The notes: generated by a model not told the origin, from the letters alone. DNA of 64,000 nt from Arcobacter sp. F2176 (GCF_004116465.1 NZ_PDJV01000001.1:302422-366421); one strand, 5' to 3'; positions 52,133 through 60,905 are shown, counted from the stretch's first letter. Numbers and translations: made by a program.

Positions 52133-53896
52133 ATGATAAAAAAACTACTTATACCAATTATTTTACTTTTTTTAGCCTATTTTATAATTTCAAGCGAAAA
52201 TATAAAAACAATATCTGCAGGAATTGCCATATTTATTATAGGCATGTATTTTATGGAGAATGGCTTTAAACTTTTTTCTGGGGGATTATTAGAAAAAGTT
52301 TTAGAAAAGTTTACTTCTACTAGTTTAAAATCAGTAATTACAGGTTTTATCAGTACCTCAATAGTTCAAAGTTCCTCACTTATTTCTGTTATTGTAATAT
52401 CTTTTTTAACAGTTGAAATTATATCTTTAACTCAAGGTATGGCAATAATCTTTGGAGCAAATCTAGGAAGTACAACAACAGCATGGATAGTATCATCTTT
52501 GGGTGTTGATATTAAAATATCTTTATATGCAATGCCAATGATCATTTTTGGAGTTATTTTTAGATTCTCAAAAGAACAAAGGTATATAGGTCTTGGGAAT
52601 ATTTTATTAGGTCTTGGTTTTATATTTTTAGGTATTTCATACATGAAAGATGGCTTTGAGACTTTAAAAGATTCTATTGATTTGGCTTCATACTCTGTTG
52701 GTGGATTTTTAGGTATTTTTGTTTATATCTTAATAGGAGCAATTGCTACAGTTGTAATACAATCAAGTGGTGCAACTATGGCAATTATTATTACTGCACT
52801 TGCAGGGGGAAATATAATTTACATTGATGCAATAGCTTTAGCTATTGGAGCAAATATTGGTACAACAGTAACTGCTATTGTAGGCTCTTTAACATCAAAT
52901 GAAAATGGTAAAAGACTTGCTTTTGGACATCTCGTTTTTAACATGATTACAGCTTTAATTGCGGTTATTTTTATATATGCTTTAAAAGATTTTGTTGATT
53001 ATCTTGCACCACTAGTTTCAATTGATAATAATAACTACAGTATGAAATTAGCTCTATTTCATACTATATTCAATATAGTTGGAATAGTTGTATTATTTCC
53101 TTTTATTCCTCTTATTGTTTCCATGTCAAAAAAAGTAATAAAAGATAAAATAAAAAAAGCATCAAAACCTATATATTTAGATGAATCAAATATAAAAATA
53201 CCATATAATGCAATGGTTTCAATCCAAAAAGAAGTAATACATTTATATGAAAATGCCCAAAAGGCAATATTACACTCTATGTCAATTCATACTTCTGATT
53301 TAAAAGAAGAAAAAGATATAGATAATATACTTTCAACCCCTGCAAAAATTGATACAAATTTAGATGATATATATCATAATGACTTAAAATCCTTATATAG
53401 TGAAATCATTGATTATCTTTTAAAATCACAATCTCATATGAACTCAAATCAACTCTTTTATATAGGTCAATTAAGGCTCTCATCAAATATTATTGTAAAA
53501 ATATTAAAAGATACTAGAGATATTCAAAAAAATATGAATGCATACCTTTATAGTAAAAATGAAGATATAAAACAAGAGTATTTAACCTTAAAAAAAGAGT
53601 TTGCACTAAATATTTTAAGAACAAATTTACTGAGAAATAAAGATATAGATGATGTAGAAACTTCAACGCAAATTCAAATGTATAAAGACAATATTGACGC
53701 TTTAGAGATTCAAACCAATAAAAAGATTGATGAGTTAATTAGAAATGATAAAATCACACCTAAAATGGGAACCTCTCTAATCAATGATTCCACAAGTATT
53801 TTTAATATGAGTAAAAATTTATTTAGAATTGCAAATATCTTATTTGTAAATGATATTAAACTAAGATCACTAGGAGAATTAAATGAAACTGTCTAA
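52133..53896 (+). CDS. Na/Pi-cotransporter (NptA/PhoU-domain) family protein
   Basis: 587 residues. The membrane half (about 1-330) has the two inverted QSS repeats of this family: STSIVQSSSLISVIVISFL with IIFGANLGSTTTAWIV, and VVIQSSGATMAIIITALA with AIGANIGTTVTAIVG. The C-terminal half (about 360-587) is a helical PhoU-like region. Phosphate import or export is the family role. It overlaps the small coiled-coil gene by 14 bases and is divergent from the response regulator gene. Confidence 0.9.
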   Translation: MIKKLLIPIILLFLAYFIISSENIKTISAGIAIFIIGMYFMENGFKLFSGGLLEKVLEKFTSTSLKSVITGFISTSIVQSSSLISVIVISFLTVEIISLTQGMAIIFGANLGSTTTAWIVSSLGVDIKISLYAMPMIIFGVIFRFSKEQRYIGLGNILLGLGFIFLGISYMKDGFETLKDSIDLASYSVGGFLGIFVYILIGAIATVVIQSSGATMAIIITALAGGNIIYIDAIALAIGANIGTTVTAIVGSLTSNENGKRLAFGHLVFNMITALIAVIFIYALKDFVDYLAPLVSIDNNNYSMKLALFHTIFNIVGIVVLFPFIPLIVSMSKKVIKDKIKKASKPIYLDESNIKIPYNAMVSIQKEVIHLYENAQKAILHSMSIHTSDLKEEKDIDNILSTPAKIDTNLDDIYHNDLKSLYSEIIDYLLKSQSHMNSNQLFYIGQLRLSSNIIVKILKDTRDIQKNMNAYLYSKNEDIKQEYLTLKKEFALNILRTNLLRNKDIDDVETSTQIQMYKDNIDALEIQTNKKIDELIRNDKITPKMGTSLINDSTSIFNMSKNLFRIANILFVNDIKLRSLGELNETV

Positions 53897-54116
53897 ACTA
53901 GTAAAAACATTCGAAAGTTTCCTTCTTTGGGACAAAGAAGAGATAAAAGAAAATGAAAATGAAATTAATGAAATTATAGAAAAACTCTATGAAAAAAGAA
54001 CTAAAATTGAAGAAAAAATAAGAAGATGTGATGATAAGAAAGAAGAAGATAAATTAAAAGAAAAATTAAAAGCTGTAAAAAAACTTATAAAAAAAGCAAA
54101 AAAAGAGTTTATTTAA
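53883..54116 (+). CDS. Small charged coiled-coil protein
   Basis: 77 residues, almost wholly helical, Glu/Lys-rich (ENENEINEIIEKLYEKRTKI), no signal peptide or span. It starts 14 bases inside the transporter gene (AGGAGA before the ATG), so it is co-translated and may bind the transporter or its PhoU-like domain. Unknown family. Its end overlaps convergent trmL by 8 bases. Confidence 0.65.
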   Translation: MKLSKLVKTFESFLLWDKEEIKENENEINEIIEKLYEKRTKIEEKIRRCDDKKEEDKLKEKLKAVKKLIKKAKKEFI

Positions 54117-54573
54117 ACTCTTTAAAATTTTGTCGTAAAGCCTCATAAGCTACGATTGATACAGAGTTTGCCATATTTAAACTTCTTGCATCATTTGTCA
54201 TAGGTATAGTAATGCATCCCTTTTCATTTTTTGCTAATAAATTTTCAGGTAAACCAGCATCTTCCCTACCAAAATAAAAATAATCTCCTACTTCATACTT
54301 AGCATCAAAATATACTTGTTTTGTTTTGGTTGTCGCAAAAAAATGTCTATCATTTAAAGGATTTTTTGACCAAAAATCTTCTATATTTTCATATTCAGTT
54401 ACATCTAAATCAAACCAATAATCAAGCCCTGCTCGTCTTACTTCTTTTTCAGTAATTTCACCAAAACCATAAGGCTTTATCAAATGTAATCTACAATTCA
54501 TAGCAAAGGCAAGTCTTCCTATTGTCCCAACATTTCCAGGAATTCTTGGTTCTAATAAAACAATATTAAACAT
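54109..54573 (-). CDS. trmL: TrmL tRNA (cytidine/uridine-34 2'-O)-methyltransferase
   Basis: 154-residue SPOUT methyltransferase modifying the wobble base of tRNA-Leu. The start MFNIVLLEPRIPGNVGTIGR, FYFGREDAGLPENL and the knot motif IPMTNDARSLNMANSVSIVA are typical. It overlaps purU by one base and is convergent with the coiled-coil gene. Confidence 0.95.
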   Translation of the reverse strand: MFNIVLLEPRIPGNVGTIGRLAFAMNCRLHLIKPYGFGEITEKEVRRAGLDYWFDLDVTEYENIEDFWSKNPLNDRHFFATTKTKQVYFDAKYEVGDYFYFGREDAGLPENLLAKNEKGCITIPMTNDARSLNMANSVSIVAYEALRQNFKEFK

Positions 54574-55406
54574 TATAAAATTACCGTCTTATTTCCAAAA
54601 ACGAAAACTTTATCTTCTAGTAACAGTTGAAGGGCATTTGATAATACTACTTTTTCAACATTACGCCCTGCAGTTCTCATATCTTGCCAAGAAAAGTTAT
54701 GGTCAATTCTTACAACTTCTTGAGCAATAATTGGACCTTCATCCAAATCATTTGTAACATAATGAGCAGTTGCTCCTATAATTTTTACACCTCTTTGATG
54801 TGCTTGTTTATAGGGGTTTGCTCCAATAAATGCTGGTAAGAAAGAGTGGTGAATATTTAAAACTTGTTGTGGAAATTCTTGAACAAATTTTGAAGTTAAT
54901 ATTCTCATATACTTAGCTAAAACAATAAGTTCTGGTTTATACTCTTTTATTTTAGCAATAAGTAAGTCTTCATGAGCTTCTCTTTCCATCCCTTCTGCAC
55001 TAATACAATGGAAAGGTATGCCAAATTTTTCTACTAAATCTTTCAAATAATCATGATTTGCAATTACAGCTTTTATATTTGCTTCTAATTCACCATCAAA
55101 ATATCTAATAAGCAAATCACCTAAAACATGTGATTCTTTTGTCACAAGTATAACTATGTTTTTTTTTGATTTTTCTCTTAATTTAACTTGTGTATCTTTA
55201 GGTAAAACTTCAGTTAATTCTTTAAGAAGTATCTTATCATTTACATTACCACTGATAACTGTTCTCATAAAAAATTTATTTGTTTCCACATCCACAAATT
55301 CAGCATTTTGTTCGATATTAAGATTATTTGCAAAAAGAACTTTTGATACATTGTATACAAGTCCTTTTGAGTCAGAAGTATTAATTAATAGTATGTATTC
55401 TTTCAT
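54573..55406 (-). CDS. purU: PurU formyltetrahydrofolate deformylase
   Basis: 277 residues: an N-terminal ACT domain (about 1-85) and a formyltransferase-fold catalytic domain with VLNIHHSFLPAFIGANPYKQ and GATAHYVTNDLDEGPIIAQE, including the catalytic His and Asp. It releases formate from 10-formyl-THF. It precedes trmL with a one-base overlap. Confidence 0.95.
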   Translation of the reverse strand: MKEYILLINTSDSKGLVYNVSKVLFANNLNIEQNAEFVDVETNKFFMRTVISGNVNDKILLKELTEVLPKDTQVKLREKSKKNIVILVTKESHVLGDLLIRYFDGELEANIKAVIANHDYLKDLVEKFGIPFHCISAEGMEREAHEDLLIAKIKEYKPELIVLAKYMRILTSKFVQEFPQQVLNIHHSFLPAFIGANPYKQAHQRGVKIIGATAHYVTNDLDEGPIIAQEVVRIDHNFSWQDMRTAGRNVEKVVLSNALQLLLEDKVFVFGNKTVIL

Positions 55407-55423
55407 TTTTTATCCATATAATA

Positions 55424-55454
55424 GTATTATTCCAATTTAAAAGTGGAATAATAC
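55424..55454 (-). terminator. Terminator-like hairpin after the malic enzyme gene
   Basis: Perfect 10-bp stem GTATTATTCC / GGAATAATAC with an 11-base loop, 12 bases past the malic enzyme stop and before purU. Confidence 0.55.
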
Positions 55455-55465
55455 CATTATTTTGA

Positions 55466-56725
55466 TTAAATCATTTGTGATAACTCTTCTTTATAAGCAG
55501 TTAAATCAAAATCTTTTATTCTTGCAACTCCAGATTCTACGGCTGCATTTGCAACTGCACTAGAAATTTCAACAATAAGTCTTTTATCAAATGGTTTAGG
55601 AATAATATAATCTTTTGAAAATGCTAAATGATCTCCAAATATTGCTTTTACTTCAGCAGGTACTGTTTTTTTAGCTAAATCAGCAATAGCATATGCTGCT
55701 GCTTTTTTCATTTGCATATTTATTTTTTTAGCTTGAACATCAAGTGCTCCTCTAAAAATAAATGGAAAACCAAGTACATTGTTTATTTGATTATTAAAAT
55801 CACTTCTTCCTGTTCCAACAATTGCTTTATCTCTGATTTTTAATATATCTTCAGGAAAAAGTTCAGGTGTTGGATTTGCTAGGGCAAATACAATTGGTTC
55901 ATCAGCCATAAGAGCAATATGTTCTTGGGTAAATGTTCCAGGTTTAGATAATCCTAAAACCACATCTGCATCTCTAAAAGCTTCTAATTTAGTCATTGAT
56001 TCTTTTATTGAAAATTCTTTTTTATACTTATTTAAATCACTTCTACCATCATGAATAACTCCTTTAGAATCACACATAATAATATTTTGTACTCCAACTG
56101 CTTTATACATTCTCGCACAAGAAATAGCAGCTGCCCCAGCTCCCATAACTATAACTTTTAAGTCTTCTAGTTTTTTATCAATAATTTCACAAGCATTTAT
56201 TAATCCAGCTGTTGTAATAATAGCTGTTCCATGTTGATCATCATGCATTACAGGAATATCAACTTCATCAATAAGTCTTCTTTCTATTTCAAAACACTCA
56301 GGTGATTTTATATCTTCAAGATTTATTCCTCCAAAAGTTGGCGATATAGCTTTACAAATAGATACAAACTTTTCAACATCAGTTTCATCAACTTCAATAT
56401 CAAATGAATCAACAGCTGCAAATTTTTTAAATAATACAGACTTTCCTTCCATTACTGGTTTTGATGCAACTGCCCCAATGTCACCAAGCCCAAGTACAGC
56501 TGTACCATTTGATATTACAGCTACAAGATTTTTTTTAGCTGTATATTTAAATGCATTATCTGGATCTTTTTCAATTTCCAAACAAGGAAAAGCAACTCCA
56601 GGTGTATATGCTAAAGCCAAATCTCTTTGTGTTCCAAGTTTTGTTGTAGTCCCAATTTCTAATTTTCCTGGTTTAGGAAATTGGTGGTAATCTAAAGCTT
56701 CCTCTTTAGTTACAGGTTTACTCAT
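55466..56725 (-). CDS. maeB: Malic enzyme (oxaloacetate-decarboxylating malate dehydrogenase)
   Basis: 419 residues, the short bacterial type without the phosphotransacetylase domain of E. coli MaeB. Motifs: TQRDLALAYTPGVAFPCLEI, the metal/catalytic PVMHDDQHGTAIITTAGLIN, and the dinucleotide GAGAAAISCARMYKAVGVQN. It converts malate to pyruvate with NAD(P). The 5' region has a leader hairpin and tandem repeats (see 56744-56867). Confidence 0.94.
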   Translation of the reverse strand: MSKPVTKEEALDYHQFPKPGKLEIGTTTKLGTQRDLALAYTPGVAFPCLEIEKDPDNAFKYTAKKNLVAVISNGTAVLGLGDIGAVASKPVMEGKSVLFKKFAAVDSFDIEVDETDVEKFVSICKAISPTFGGINLEDIKSPECFEIERRLIDEVDIPVMHDDQHGTAIITTAGLINACEIIDKKLEDLKVIVMGAGAAAISCARMYKAVGVQNIIMCDSKGVIHDGRSDLNKYKKEFSIKESMTKLEAFRDADVVLGLSKPGTFTQEHIALMADEPIVFALANPTPELFPEDILKIRDKAIVGTGRSDFNNQINNVLGFPFIFRGALDVQAKKINMQMKKAAAYAIADLAKKTVPAEVKAIFGDHLAFSKDYIIPKPFDKRLIVEISSAVANAAVESGVARIKDFDLTAYKEELSQMI

Positions 56726-56743
56726 AAATAACTCCTTTATCTA

Positions 56744-56867
56744 TTTCGATGAAATTGTAACCTATCGAAACTTAAAAATTATATTTTTTAATTTTTAATA
56801 TAATTTTTATCTATATTTAAGCTATTTTTACATTATTTGTACATAACTTATACACTATTTGTACATA
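56744..56867 (-). promoter_or_regulatory. Malic enzyme promoter region with tandem 12-bp repeats
   Basis: TATTTGTACATA occurs at 56834-56845 and 56856-56867, exactly 22 bp apart (two helical turns), about 50-90 bases upstream of a TATAAT -10 (minus strand, 56783-56778). A 7-bp leader hairpin TTTCGAT / ATCGAAA (56744-56770) lies between the -10 and the ribosome binding site. The spacing suits an activator. Confidence 0.5.
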
Positions 56868-56874
56868 TTAAGTT

Positions 56875-57546
56875 TTATTTAATAATTCCAACTATTGAAA
56901 ATCTTCCACAGTTTTTATCTTTTCTATAAGAAAAAAATGCTTCTTCTGAACACTTTGTACATACAGCTGATAGTTCAATATTAAAAATTCCAATATCATT
57001 TAATTGTTTTATATTTATTCCTTGCAAATCTAAATATCTATTTTGGCAAAACTCTTTTCCAAAAGATTTTATGGCAATAGTTTCTAGTTCTTCTGATACT
57101 TCATAACAGCATTTTTGTATAGAAGGTCCTAAATATACAAAGATATCTTTAGCCTTGCAGTCTAACTCTTCTATCATTTTAAGTGCTGTTTTTTGAACTA
57201 TCTTTAAAAAAGTAGAATTTCTTCCAGCATGTACTACTGCTATTACTTTTTTATTTTCATCACTTAAAAATATAGGAATACAATCAGCAACCATAACCAT
57301 TATTGGAAGATTTCTTTCTTTTGTAATCAAAGCATCACAATTATCTATTAATAAAGGAGATTCAAAATCCACAATCTCAATATTATCTGCATGCACCTGA
57401 TTCATATATCTAAGTTTTGAAATATCAAAATTATGTTTTTTGGATAATTCTAATCTATTTTTATCAACACTACTTTTTGCATCATTTACATGATATGCCA
57501 TATTCCCGTCTATAATTGTAGTTGTAAACTTTAAAATAGTGTCCAT
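56875..57546 (-). CDS. pgeF: PgeF/YfiH laccase-domain protein
   Basis: 223-residue multicopper-fold family protein (peptidoglycan editing factor; also described as purine nucleoside phosphorylase). MNQVHADNIEIVDF, VIAVVHAGRNSTFLKIVQKT and LGPSIQKCCYEVSEE carry the conserved His and Cys. FFSYRKDKNCGRFSIVGIIK ends the protein. It is a separate unit just upstream of the malic enzyme promoter region. Confidence 0.9.
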   Translation of the reverse strand: MDTILKFTTTIIDGNMAYHVNDAKSSVDKNRLELSKKHNFDISKLRYMNQVHADNIEIVDFESPLLIDNCDALITKERNLPIMVMVADCIPIFLSDENKKVIAVVHAGRNSTFLKIVQKTALKMIEELDCKAKDIFVYLGPSIQKCCYEVSEELETIAIKSFGKEFCQNRYLDLQGINIKQLNDIGIFNIELSAVCTKCSEEAFFSYRKDKNCGRFSIVGIIK

Positions 57547-57645
57547 ATTTTCCCCAAATTCTTTTTATATCAATTTATCATAATTTTTTTAATATCCTCT
57601 TATTTTTCTTTGGGTAGAATGTCCCTCTTTATTTTAAGGAAATCA

Positions 57646-58452
57646 ATGTCACAAGAAAAAGAAAAATTTTTAATATTTGGTAACCCTGTTGAACACTCAA
57701 AATCTCCTCAAATGCACAATAGTGCTTTTGACCATCTAAACATTAACTCTTATTATGATAAATATTTATTAACAGATGGTAAAAAGATAAAAGATACATT
57801 CAACCACGAAAATGCGAAAGGAGCTAACATAACAGTTCCCTTCAAAGAAGAAGCATTTAGACAAGCAGACGAAGTTGTTGGAATAGCAAATGAAATTGAA
57901 GCTGTAAATACTTATGTAAAAAAAGACAATAAAGTATTTGCTTACAATACAGATGCTCCTGGATTTATGAAAGCCATAAAAGATTTTGGTAAAATCAATT
58001 CTGTTCTTATTTTAGGTGCAGGTGGCACGGCAAAAGCCATTGCCATGGCTTTAAAAGAAGAAAATATAGAAGTTAGAATTCTAAATAGAAGTGCAGAAAA
58101 ACTTGCATTTTTTAAAACACAAGGTTTTAAAACATATACTTGGGGTAACTTTCAAATGAATCATTATGATTTAATTGTAAACTCAACAAGTGCTGGATTA
58201 AAAGATGAAGATTATCCAATCAAAAAAACTACCTTAGAAAGTATATTTTTAAATGCAAAATTTGCTTTTGACTGTATTTATGGAAAAGAAACTCCATTTT
58301 TAAAACTTGCACAAGTAGAAGGATTAAAAGTAAAAGATGGTGAAGATATGCTTCTTTATCAAGGTGTTTTAGCCCTTGAACTTTTTACTGATACTACTTT
58401 AGATAATCAAACTATAGAAATTATGAGAAAAGCACTTAAAGAAGAAAATTAG
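57646..58452 (+). CDS. aroE: AroE shikimate dehydrogenase
   Basis: 268 residues from the ATG at 57646, preceded by AAGGAAATCA. An upstream TTG at 57610 gives 12 extra codons without a ribosome binding site, and is not used. FGNPVEHSKSPQMHNSAFDH, NITVPFKEEA (catalytic Lys) and the NADP loop ILGAGGTAKAIAMALK are diagnostic. It reduces 3-dehydroshikimate for aromatic biosynthesis. Confidence 0.95.
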   Translation: MSQEKEKFLIFGNPVEHSKSPQMHNSAFDHLNINSYYDKYLLTDGKKIKDTFNHENAKGANITVPFKEEAFRQADEVVGIANEIEAVNTYVKKDNKVFAYNTDAPGFMKAIKDFGKINSVLILGAGGTAKAIAMALKEENIEVRILNRSAEKLAFFKTQGFKTYTWGNFQMNHYDLIVNSTSAGLKDEDYPIKKTTLESIFLNAKFAFDCIYGKETPFLKLAQVEGLKVKDGEDMLLYQGVLALELFTDTTLDNQTIEIMRKALKEEN

Positions 58453-58463
58453 TTTTCTTCTTT
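58438..58463. terminator. Bidirectional terminator between aroE and the YheO-like gene
   Basis: 11-bp stem AAAGAAGAAAA / TTTTCTTCTTT with a TTAG loop, overlapping both stop codons of the convergent genes; the plus-strand tail ATCTTTTCCCTTTT is U-rich. Confidence 0.7.
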
Positions 58464-59109
58464 ATCTTTTCCCTTTTATAGTATCTAAATAACTATATAC
58501 AGTTACTTTTGAAACACCCATAAAGTTTGCAACTTTATCTATAGAGCCTTTTACTAAAAAAATACCTTTCTCATCCATAAATCTAATAATTTCTAAGCTT
58601 TTTTTTCTTGTTAGTTTTTCATTATTTTTAACTGTGTTTTTAAATATTTGTTCTATGATATTATCAAGTGTACTCATAATATCTTGATCAAGTATATATT
58701 CTTCTTGTTTTTTCATATTTTCAGTTGAAGATGTATTTCCCAAAAATCCTTGTAACTCTTCTTGTAAAAGATGAGATAAAGTCAAATCATAATTAAGACA
58801 TAACATACCTATTACTGCATCTTTTTCATCGCGAATCAAGGCTGATGAAGATTTGATCTTTTTCCCATCTTCTGTTTCAAAAAAATAATTAACTACATAA
58901 TCATCTTTAAAATCTTTATTAAGCAAAACCATTTTTATAAGATGGTCAAAACTTTGACCAACTTTTCTACCTGTAACATCTCCATTTGCTGCATAAACTA
59001 CAGAATTTTGAGGTTGTGTTAAATCATGTAACACAACTTCACAACTTTTTCCAAAAGTTTTTACAATTAAGTTTGCGATTGGTATATAAGCTTTAAGAAT
59101 TAAATTCAT
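58462..59109 (-). CDS. YheO/DauR-like transcriptional regulator
   Basis: 215 residues. The N-terminal YheO-type PAS-like domain (about 5-115) has KSCEVVLHDLTQPQNSVVYA, and the C-terminal HTH (about 150-212) ends with VDKVANFMGVSKVTVYSYLD-like sequence (SIDKVANFMGVSKVTVYSYL). Relatives such as DauR repress amino acid catabolic genes. It is last of ridA - PLP enzyme - regulator, so probably controls this unit via the operators at 60669-60717. Confidence 0.85.
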   Translation of the reverse strand: MNLILKAYIPIANLIVKTFGKSCEVVLHDLTQPQNSVVYAANGDVTGRKVGQSFDHLIKMVLLNKDFKDDYVVNYFFETEDGKKIKSSSALIRDEKDAVIGMLCLNYDLTLSHLLQEELQGFLGNTSSTENMKKQEEYILDQDIMSTLDNIIEQIFKNTVKNNEKLTRKKSLEIIRFMDEKGIFLVKGSIDKVANFMGVSKVTVYSYLDTIKGKR

Positions 59110-59157
59110 AAAAGTCTCCTTCTCAAAATGTAATATATCAAAAAAATACTAAATTAT

Positions 59158-60252
59158 TTAATGATCAGATTTTAAACCAGCACCACACATAGAGATTAAA
59201 CAATCACTTAAAATTTCATTATCTTTACAATATTGTAAATAAGCAGCATATGAAGCAGCTGTTGTGTGCTCACAATAAATTCCTTTTGATGAAAGGATTT
59301 CTCTACTTCTAACAATCTCATCTTCTGGTGCAATAATTGTCTTTACATTATACTTATAAATGTATTCCAAAATTTCTTCTCCTCTCATTGGTACACCAAT
59401 TGCTATACCTTCTGCTAATGTAGACTTTGGAACTATTTTAGAAGGTTTTGATTCACTATTTTTTGTAGCTAATACAAAAGGGGGACAATACTCACTTTGT
59501 ATTGCATATATATTTGGCATTGATTCAATCAACTTACTTTCAAATAATTCTTCTAAAGCTTTAATCACACCAATAAATAAAGTCCCATTTCCTAAAGGAA
59601 CAAATATATTTTTAGGAATTCTATTTAATTGTTCATATACTTCATAAATATATGTTTTTGTTCCTTCATAAAAAAATGGATTATAGACATGATTTGCATA
59701 ATATTTTTTCTCTTCACTAACTTTCTTTCTACAAATGTCTGCACAATCATCTCTTGAACCAGGTGTTATATTTACTTTTGCATTATGAGATTTAATCATA
59801 TTTATTTTTTTAGGTGAAGTTCCTTTGGGAACAAATATTTCACACTCTATATCAGCTTTTGCACAATAAGCAGCCACACTATTTCCTGCATTTCCACTAC
59901 TATCTTGAACTACACTTTTTACTCCAATTGATTTACAATGAGCTATTAACATAGCTGCACCTCTATCTTTAAAAGATAATGTTGGCATAAAATAATCCAT
60001 TTTTAATAATACATTTTCATCAAATTTAATTACAGGAGTCATTCCTTCACCAAGAGTGATATCTTTCCAGCTATCATCGATTATTGGCATAAACTTTCTA
60101 TAACGAAATAGTCCCCATGTATTTTTATCTACAAGTTCCAAATCAAATTTAGGTGCGTTAAACTGCAACTTCCATAATCCACCACAATCACATTTTGATT
60201 TTTGAGATGTTACATCTTCTATTTTTTTACATTTGCTACAAATATATTTCAT
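59158..60252 (-). CDS. Threonine-synthase-like PLP enzyme
   Basis: 364 residues of the fold-type II PLP family. An N-terminal zinc-ribbon (ICSKCKK, CDCGG) and SFKDRGAAMLIAHCKS (PLP Lys) are followed by the phosphate cup SSGNAGNSVAAYCAK. The pattern is that of archaeal-type threonine synthase relatives, which also include dehydratases. Partnered with RidA, which clears reactive enamines, a threonine/serine dehydratase or similar lyase role is as likely as threonine synthesis. It lies 11 bases after ridA and 48 before the regulator. Confidence 0.82.
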   Translation of the reverse strand: MKYICSKCKKIEDVTSQKSKCDCGGLWKLQFNAPKFDLELVDKNTWGLFRYRKFMPIIDDSWKDITLGEGMTPVIKFDENVLLKMDYFMPTLSFKDRGAAMLIAHCKSIGVKSVVQDSSGNAGNSVAAYCAKADIECEIFVPKGTSPKKINMIKSHNAKVNITPGSRDDCADICRKKVSEEKKYYANHVYNPFFYEGTKTYIYEVYEQLNRIPKNIFVPLGNGTLFIGVIKALEELFESKLIESMPNIYAIQSEYCPPFVLATKNSESKPSKIVPKSTLAEGIAIGVPMRGEEILEYIYKYNVKTIIAPEDEIVRSREILSSKGIYCEHTTAASYAAYLQYCKDNEILSDCLISMCGAGLKSDH

Positions 60253-60263
60253 TAAGTACTCCT

Positions 60264-60641
60264 TTATTTACAAGTAGCTATAACATCAACTTCAACTTTA
60301 AATCCAAAGTGAAGTCTTGGCAAGGCAATAATAGTACGCGCTGGTGTATGCTCTGCAAAGAAATTACTATAAATTTCATCAACAGTAGACCATTTGTCTA
60401 AATCATTAATATAAACATTCACTTTTAAAACTTTTTCTTTACAAGAACCTGCTTCTTTTAGAATTAATTCTATATTACTCAAAACTTGTTTTAGCTCTTC
60501 AGACATTGTTCCAAATTTCTTTTCACCAGTATTTGGATCAATTGAGAATTGTCCTGATAAATATACTCTATTGTCTTCTATTAGGCTCAAAGCATAATGA
60601 CCATTTGCCTTTAAACTTTTAATTTTATTTATTGTTTTCAA
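60264..60641 (-). CDS. ridA: RidA-family enamine/imine deaminase
   Basis: 125-residue Rid protein with TTG start at 60641 after AAAGGAAT. Key Rid features: DRVYLSGQFSIDPNTGEK, the KVNVYINDLDKW strand, and PARTIIALPRLHFGFKVEVD with the substrate-binding Arg. RidA hydrolyses 2-aminoacrylate-type intermediates released by PLP dehydratases, which fits the adjacent enzyme. First gene of the unit. Confidence 0.92.
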   Translation of the reverse strand: MKTINKIKSLKANGHYALSLIEDNRVYLSGQFSIDPNTGEKKFGTMSEELKQVLSNIELILKEAGSCKEKVLKVNVYINDLDKWSTVDEIYSNFFAEHTPARTIIALPRLHFGFKVEVDVIATCK

Positions 60642-60667
60642 AATAATTCCTTTTAAATTTTATTCTA

Positions 60668-60717
60668 ATTGTATAATTTTTTATACAAAATGTCAATTTT
60701 ATATAAAAAATTATACA
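60668..60717 (-). promoter_or_regulatory. ridA promoter with two operator palindromes
   Basis: Minus-strand -35 TTGACA (60696-60691), 17-bp spacer, -10 TACAAT (60673-60668). A perfect 20-bp dyad TTGTATAA-N4-TTATACAA (60669-60688) lies in the spacer and over the -10. A second copy of the same core (60699-60717, TGTATAA-N4-TTATA on the minus strand) lies upstream of -35, centres 30 bp (three turns) apart. This is a classic repressor arrangement; the YheO-like regulator is the likely ligand. Confidence 0.65.
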
Positions 60718-60905
60718 TTAAATAAAATAGGATGTAAAATGTTTGATTTAAATTTGACTTAAATCTAAAAAAACTTGGACAATAATTTTAGATTGATTTA
60801 TAGTATATCTACAACAATCAGTTATATTATTTAGTTAGTGTCAAGGAGAATGTTTTTACACCATATGGAGTAAAATTAGCTTATAAATTAAATATAAATA
60901 GTTAA
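60718..60905. other. Gene-free AT-rich stretch between ridA promoter and the isomerase terminator
   Basis: I see no protein family or RNA here. A ribosome-binding-site-like AAGGAGA at about 60843 is followed by a 7-codon open frame (MFLHHME), too short to call a gene. Confidence 0.4.

Noticed and set aside
57610..57645. N-terminal extension of AroE from TTG
   Set aside because: No ribosome binding site, and AAGGA is well placed for the ATG at 57646, which gives the normal AroE start.
60843..60873. Seven-codon frame after AAGGAGA
   Set aside because: Too short, no downstream gene on that strand; chance or decayed sequence.
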